In this document: positions 22,325 to 25,753 of the stretch, piece by piece
Numbering within the stretch: position 1 is the first letter of the stretch
How the letters are laid out: each line of letters starts with the position of its first letter
Assembly: GCA_964489125.1 (NCBI GenBank)
Contig: CAZAXY010000046.1
Span: 1-25,753, forward strand
Length of the DNA: 25,753 bases
DNA from: GYS-P2D sp964489125
GTDB taxonomy: Bacteria > Bacteroidota > Bacteroidia > Chitinophagales > Saprospiraceae
Reading direction: 5' to 3'
The notes under the pieces: generated by a model
Told to the model about the DNA's origin: nothing
What the model saw: only the letters and a program-made list of their open reading frames with translations
The model's database searches: none
Translations under genes and position numbers: made by a program

Positions 22325-25300
22325 ATGAAATATATTTTCTTCTTTTTAGTTTTTTGGACTCAGGCTCTCAGTCAGCATGTAGATTATAATGCTATTGATG
22401 GTAAAGAGTATGAACAAAGTTGGCAAGATCTTCTTCATCAGCCTAATGTGACTTTTAGTGAAGTCAGAAAGGCATTTTATAAAGAATGGTACAATAAAGC
22501 ATTTGAAAGACACAAGGGAGTTAAGCAATTCAAAAGAATAGAAGCCGAAATGAGAGGAAGAGAATATTTGTCTTATTCGTCTCGTTTTAGTTTTTTGGAT
22601 GAGCGAGAAAAATTATTCAATAATGTAAAATCAAACTCTGGGGCTAATTGGTCTCTCATAGGACCAGTCTCCCCTCCAAGTGGGAACAATGAAGGCATAG
22701 GAAGGATCAATGATATTGAGTTTCATCCCACTGAACTCAATACCCTATATGTCTCTGCACCCAATGGAGGCATCTGGATAACAACAAACGGTTGCGACAG
22801 TTGGTCCAATATTACTTCGAATCTGATTAATGAGGCCATCCATGACTTTGTAATTGATCAAAATGACGATCAAATATTATATGCTGCAACCGGATCTGGA
22901 GTATTTAAAACTACCAACGGAGGAGTTACTTGGAATATAATAGAAACAGCCATTTTTAGAAAAATAGTCTTGACTTCTTCGGGTACGATATACGGTTTAG
23001 CTAGTACATTTGCAGAGAAGAGCTCTGATGGCGGATTAACTTGGAGTCAGATCTCATCAACTACATATGCCAATCCTTTTTATGACATCCAGATACAACC
23101 GGGCAGTCCTAATACGTTGTATATTTCATTAGGCGGAGGAATATTGAAGTCCACAAATGCAGGATCAAGTTTTACAACTTTGAACTTACCTTTTTCATCA
23201 AGTGATGCACGAGATATATACTTAGCCGTCACTCCGCAAAATCCGAATGCTCTTTTCTTTGTAGCTAGGAGTTCGACAAGTTCTCTCTTAGGGGTATTCA
23301 AATCTATGGATGGAGGAACGAGCTTTAGTGAATTAGTGAATGGTTCATCAATAACTACTAATATTGATGGTTCTAGACCTAGTGCGTTGAGCAGTTTTTT
23401 TTGGTTTTATAGTGACTGGACTATTGCGGTTAATCCAAGTAATATTAATGAAATAACCTTTGGTAATGTTGGCTTATTCAGAACTCTTGATGGAGGAGGT
23501 ACATGGAATACTGTGAGCTCAAGTGCTGGTGGAGGAGGAAGTATTCATGTAGACATGATGGATATAAAATACCATCCAACTACTAATAAAGCATATGTCG
23601 GATGTGATGGGGGATTATATAAGCATGAGATAGATGGCGTGGTATGGAAAAGATTAAATGATGACTTACCTGTAACTCAGATATATAGATCAGCCATTTC
23701 AAATAGAGTGACAGACAAATATTTGATTGGTAATCAAGATAATGGAGTTATGAAACACGAGTCCTCGACATGGACACATGAAATTATTGGCGATGGTATG
23801 GATAGTTATATATTTCAATCTGACACGGACATGTTGATAAGTGCCACTCAAAATGGGGATTTTAGAATCAGTTCTAATAACGGAGCAAGTTGGACAAGAC
23901 TTATCTCTAGGGATTTTACGAATGAAAATTCAGCATGGACAGCCCCAATATTAGTTGATCCATTCAATGAAAATGATATAACAATAGGTCATGAAAACCT
24001 TTGGCACTCCATCGACAGGGGATCAAGTTGGACTAAAATGGATATAGGAGGAACTGAGGGACAGACCATAAGTAGAATTGCTCGTTCGCAGTTTAACAAT
24101 GATCTTATAGCTGTAATAAAAAGAAGTGAACTGATTATATCTACAGATGGCGGCGCAACCTGGAGTGTGAAGAACACGCCATCTTTTGGATTCACAGATG
24201 TAAAGTATTCTTATCAAGATAATAGTCTTTTTCTTCTGTACAGTGATCAAATTTATAAATCAACTAATAACGGGGATAGTTGGGAAAACTTCTCGGCCGG
24301 GCTACCGGTTGGGGGAGATAATTTTAGATCATTAGCAGTATTTCATAACAATGTCGAAGAGTATTATATCAGCGGATTCGGAAGTGTCTATCACAAAGTT
24401 GGCAACAGCGACTGGACGTTGTATGATGATAATTTACCAGGTGTATCTATATCTGATCTGGATATAGACTATGGAGAAAATATTCTTGTTGCTTCTACTT
24501 ATGGCAGAGGATTATGGAAAAGTCCGTTGGCTAATGTCTCGTCAACAGTCTGTTTTGATTACAATGTCCCTATTCTGTCGGAGAGCGGTATTATTGATAT
24601 TTGTAATAGTGATGGGATAACGCTCTCCTCAGATTTATCTCCCTCAGGTCAATATATATGGTATAAGGATGGAGAGGTCATTAGTGGCATCGATGGTCAA
24701 TCACTTCCAATTTCAGAACCCGGTGTTTACTACGTTAGATTCGGTGTAAATAACTGTATTAGTTATACTTCTGAACCGTTGGAGGTAAGAGTAGGTTGCA
24801 GTTATGTGCAATGCGCAGACTTTAGCAGTAGTTCCTCTGCAGGTCCAGGGAATACTACCGATATCAACATTGCCGCACCAACTGAGAATCCAGCTCAAAA
24901 CACCTCTTCTATTTCATTTTGTTTCACAACTGAAGGAGATATTAGTTTTGTAGGCGAAGAAAACTTTAATATATATGATGAAGATGGAAGCCTCTTAGGA
25001 CTAACTAATAACGACTCAGATTGTGAAGGTAAAAGTACCCCCGTATGCTTTGACATAGATATAACAAGATACCAATCATGGATAACAGATGGAGCGATAC
25101 AATTTAGCTTAGATCCAGTATCTACTCTGATTAATCCTAATTTGTGTGAAGACAATGAAGCATGCGTCGAGATATTCTTTCAGACCGATTCTAATGGATC
25201 AGATTGCTTTAATGAATATGATAATCTATCAGGATCATTGATGGGCATCTATGATCAGTCATTTGATATCATAATGCAAAATGTCTCAATAGAAAGTGGT

Positions 25301-25411
25301 TCATCAGCAATTTTCAAAGCTGAAAATTCCATCCAAATTACGGGTCCAACGATAATTAATCTTCCAGCAACAGCTGAGTTTAGTATTGAGCCCTGTTCGT
25401 CTAATGAATAG
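22325..25411 (+). CDS. Large secreted Asp-box (sortilin/BNR-like) beta-propeller protein
   Basis: The 1028-aa protein has a signal peptide (1-17), an N-terminal helical segment (about 20-100) and a long propeller region (about 106-725) with about ten Asp-box motifs such as TTNGGVTW, SSDGGLTW, TLDGGGTW, STDGGATW and STNNGDSW. An Ig-like domain (about 735-815, with SGQYIWYKDGEVISG) and a cysteine-containing beta-rich region (about 820-1028) follow. The last part, FKAENSIQITGPTIINL, resembles the stacked-strand segment that often precedes a type IX sorting domain in Bacteroidota, but the protein ends at once, with no T9SS C-terminal domain. Asp-box propellers occur in sialidases, sortilins and many glycan- or protein-binding secreted proteins; no catalytic residues can be assigned. 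The 241 bp before it hold no clear promoter. Confidence 0.82.
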   Translation: MKYIFFFLVFWTQALSQHVDYNAIDGKEYEQSWQDLLHQPNVTFSEVRKAFYKEWYNKAFERHKGVKQFKRIEAEMRGREYLSYSSRFSFLDEREKLFNNVKSNSGANWSLIGPVSPPSGNNEGIGRINDIEFHPTELNTLYVSAPNGGIWITTNGCDSWSNITSNLINEAIHDFVIDQNDDQILYAATGSGVFKTTNGGVTWNIIETAIFRKIVLTSSGTIYGLASTFAEKSSDGGLTWSQISSTTYANPFYDIQIQPGSPNTLYISLGGGILKSTNAGSSFTTLNLPFSSSDARDIYLAVTPQNPNALFFVARSSTSSLLGVFKSMDGGTSFSELVNGSSITTNIDGSRPSALSSFFWFYSDWTIAVNPSNINEITFGNVGLFRTLDGGGTWNTVSSSAGGGGSIHVDMMDIKYHPTTNKAYVGCDGGLYKHEIDGVVWKRLNDDLPVTQIYRSAISNRVTDKYLIGNQDNGVMKHESSTWTHEIIGDGMDSYIFQSDTDMLISATQNGDFRISSNNGASWTRLISRDFTNENSAWTAPILVDPFNENDITIGHENLWHSIDRGSSWTKMDIGGTEGQTISRIARSQFNNDLIAVIKRSELIISTDGGATWSVKNTPSFGFTDVKYSYQDNSLFLLYSDQIYKSTNNGDSWENFSAGLPVGGDNFRSLAVFHNNVEEYYISGFGSVYHKVGNSDWTLYDDNLPGVSISDLDIDYGENILVASTYGRGLWKSPLANVSSTVCFDYNVPILSESGIIDICNSDGITLSSDLSPSGQYIWYKDGEVISGIDGQSLPISEPGVYYVRFGVNNCISYTSEPLEVRVGCSYVQCADFSSSSSAGPGNTTDINIAAPTENPAQNTSSISFCFTTEGDISFVGEENFNIYDEDGSLLGLTNNDSDCEGKSTPVCFDIDITRYQSWITDGAIQFSLDPVSTLINPNLCEDNEACVEIFFQTDSNGSDCFNEYDNLSGSLMGIYDQSFDIIMQNVSIESGSSAIFKAENSIQITGPTIINLPATAEFSIEPCSSNE

Positions 25412-25563
25412 AGGGCATATGTTGACCCGTACACAAGCTGGATCTGCCTTATAACCACTGCAGATGTTAGGTCAATGAGAACAAGACCCAAGAAATAAAT
25501 CAGGTTGTCGCACGGGAGTACTCTAATAAGGAGAGAGGTAGCTAATAGAGTATCTTGTGTTCA

Positions 25564-25740
25564 ATGAGAGAAATGAGACTCACGCTAAGGGTTGCTCTTG
25601 TTATGGGCTTCTTTATCTATGGATTATTTATGCTTCAGGAAGTGCTCTCATTTCCTGAAAAGGGTACAGAGATTCTAATTACAAAGTTGATTGTTCTTGC
25701 TGGTTGCTCAGTATCATATGCATCATTGGTAACTATGTAA
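25564..25740 (+). CDS. Small two-segment membrane protein
   Basis: From ATG 25564 the frame encodes 58 residues with a basic start (MREMRLTLR), a membrane segment (about 9-26), a short polar loop with FPEKG, and a second hydrophobic segment to the C-terminus. A TTG nine bases upstream would add three residues. I recognise no family. The regular hairpin layout makes a real gene likely, but its closeness to the window edge leaves the context unknown. The 150 bp before it hold only TTGACC/GGTCAA (25422-25427, 25470-25475), probably by chance. Confidence 0.5.
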   Translation: MREMRLTLRVALVMGFFIYGLFMLQEVLSFPEKGTEILITKLIVLAGCSVSYASLVTM

Positions 25741-25753
25741 TCACAAGTGATAT

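Overview
The window looks like a Bacteroidota chromosome fragment, most likely class Saprospiria. This is an inference from gene content: a HYC_CC_PP family protein, a heme_bd (PF14376-type) protein, a TPR-CHAT protein beside a sigma/anti-sigma pair, Asp-box and S74 surface proteins, and A/T-rich leaders with almost no Shine-Dalgarno sequences. Two 100-N gaps are each flanked by identical 55-bp copies, so this is a draft scaffold, probably metagenomic. There are no tRNA or rRNA genes, insertion sequences or CRISPR arrays.

Layout. (1) 1-2604, plus strand: the 3' part of a PSP1/RicT gene and lpdA. (2) 2685-6961, minus strand: an envelope and metal-handling run. In transcription order it holds an uncharacterised 200-aa protein, a one-heme c-type cytochrome-like protein, a HYC_CC_PP protein, an outer-membrane barrel, a secreted double HMA protein and an NHL propeller. 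The first and last genes are split only by the assembly gaps; both become intact when one 55-bp copy and the Ns are removed. (3) 7049-9201: an S1/P1 nuclease converging on a spinster-like MFS transporter. (4) 9324-14435: the most interesting block. A sigma factor and a membrane TPR anti-sigma-like protein (plus strand) converge, with one base between stops, on a minus-strand pair made of a subtilisin-like protease and a TPR-CHAT (caspase-like) protease with an inner-membrane tail anchor. (5) 14436-15119: a 684-bp gene-free stretch rich in stem-loops, with a palindrome touching the subtilase start codon. (6) 15120-17467: a helical protein of unknown function and two tandem stand-alone LuxR-type DNA-binding proteins. 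(7) 17503-25740: a surface-protein block with two G/N-rich repeat fibre proteins, two S74-type chaperone tails, a 27-codon coupled ORF, a 1028-aa Asp-box propeller protein and a small membrane protein.

How the parts may work together. The sigma, anti-sigma, CHAT and S8 genes form a candidate protease-controlled transcription switch: the CHAT domain and the TPR domain of the anti-sigma-like protein are both predicted to lie on the periplasmic side of the inner membrane, while the S8 protease has no signal peptide and should be cytoplasmic. This is a hypothesis from topology and gene order. The subtilase and CHAT ORFs lie in the same reading frame, separated by one stop codon and one sense codon, which suggests a gene fusion, fission or insertion junction. 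The LuxR pair stands directly upstream of the fibre genes and may control them.
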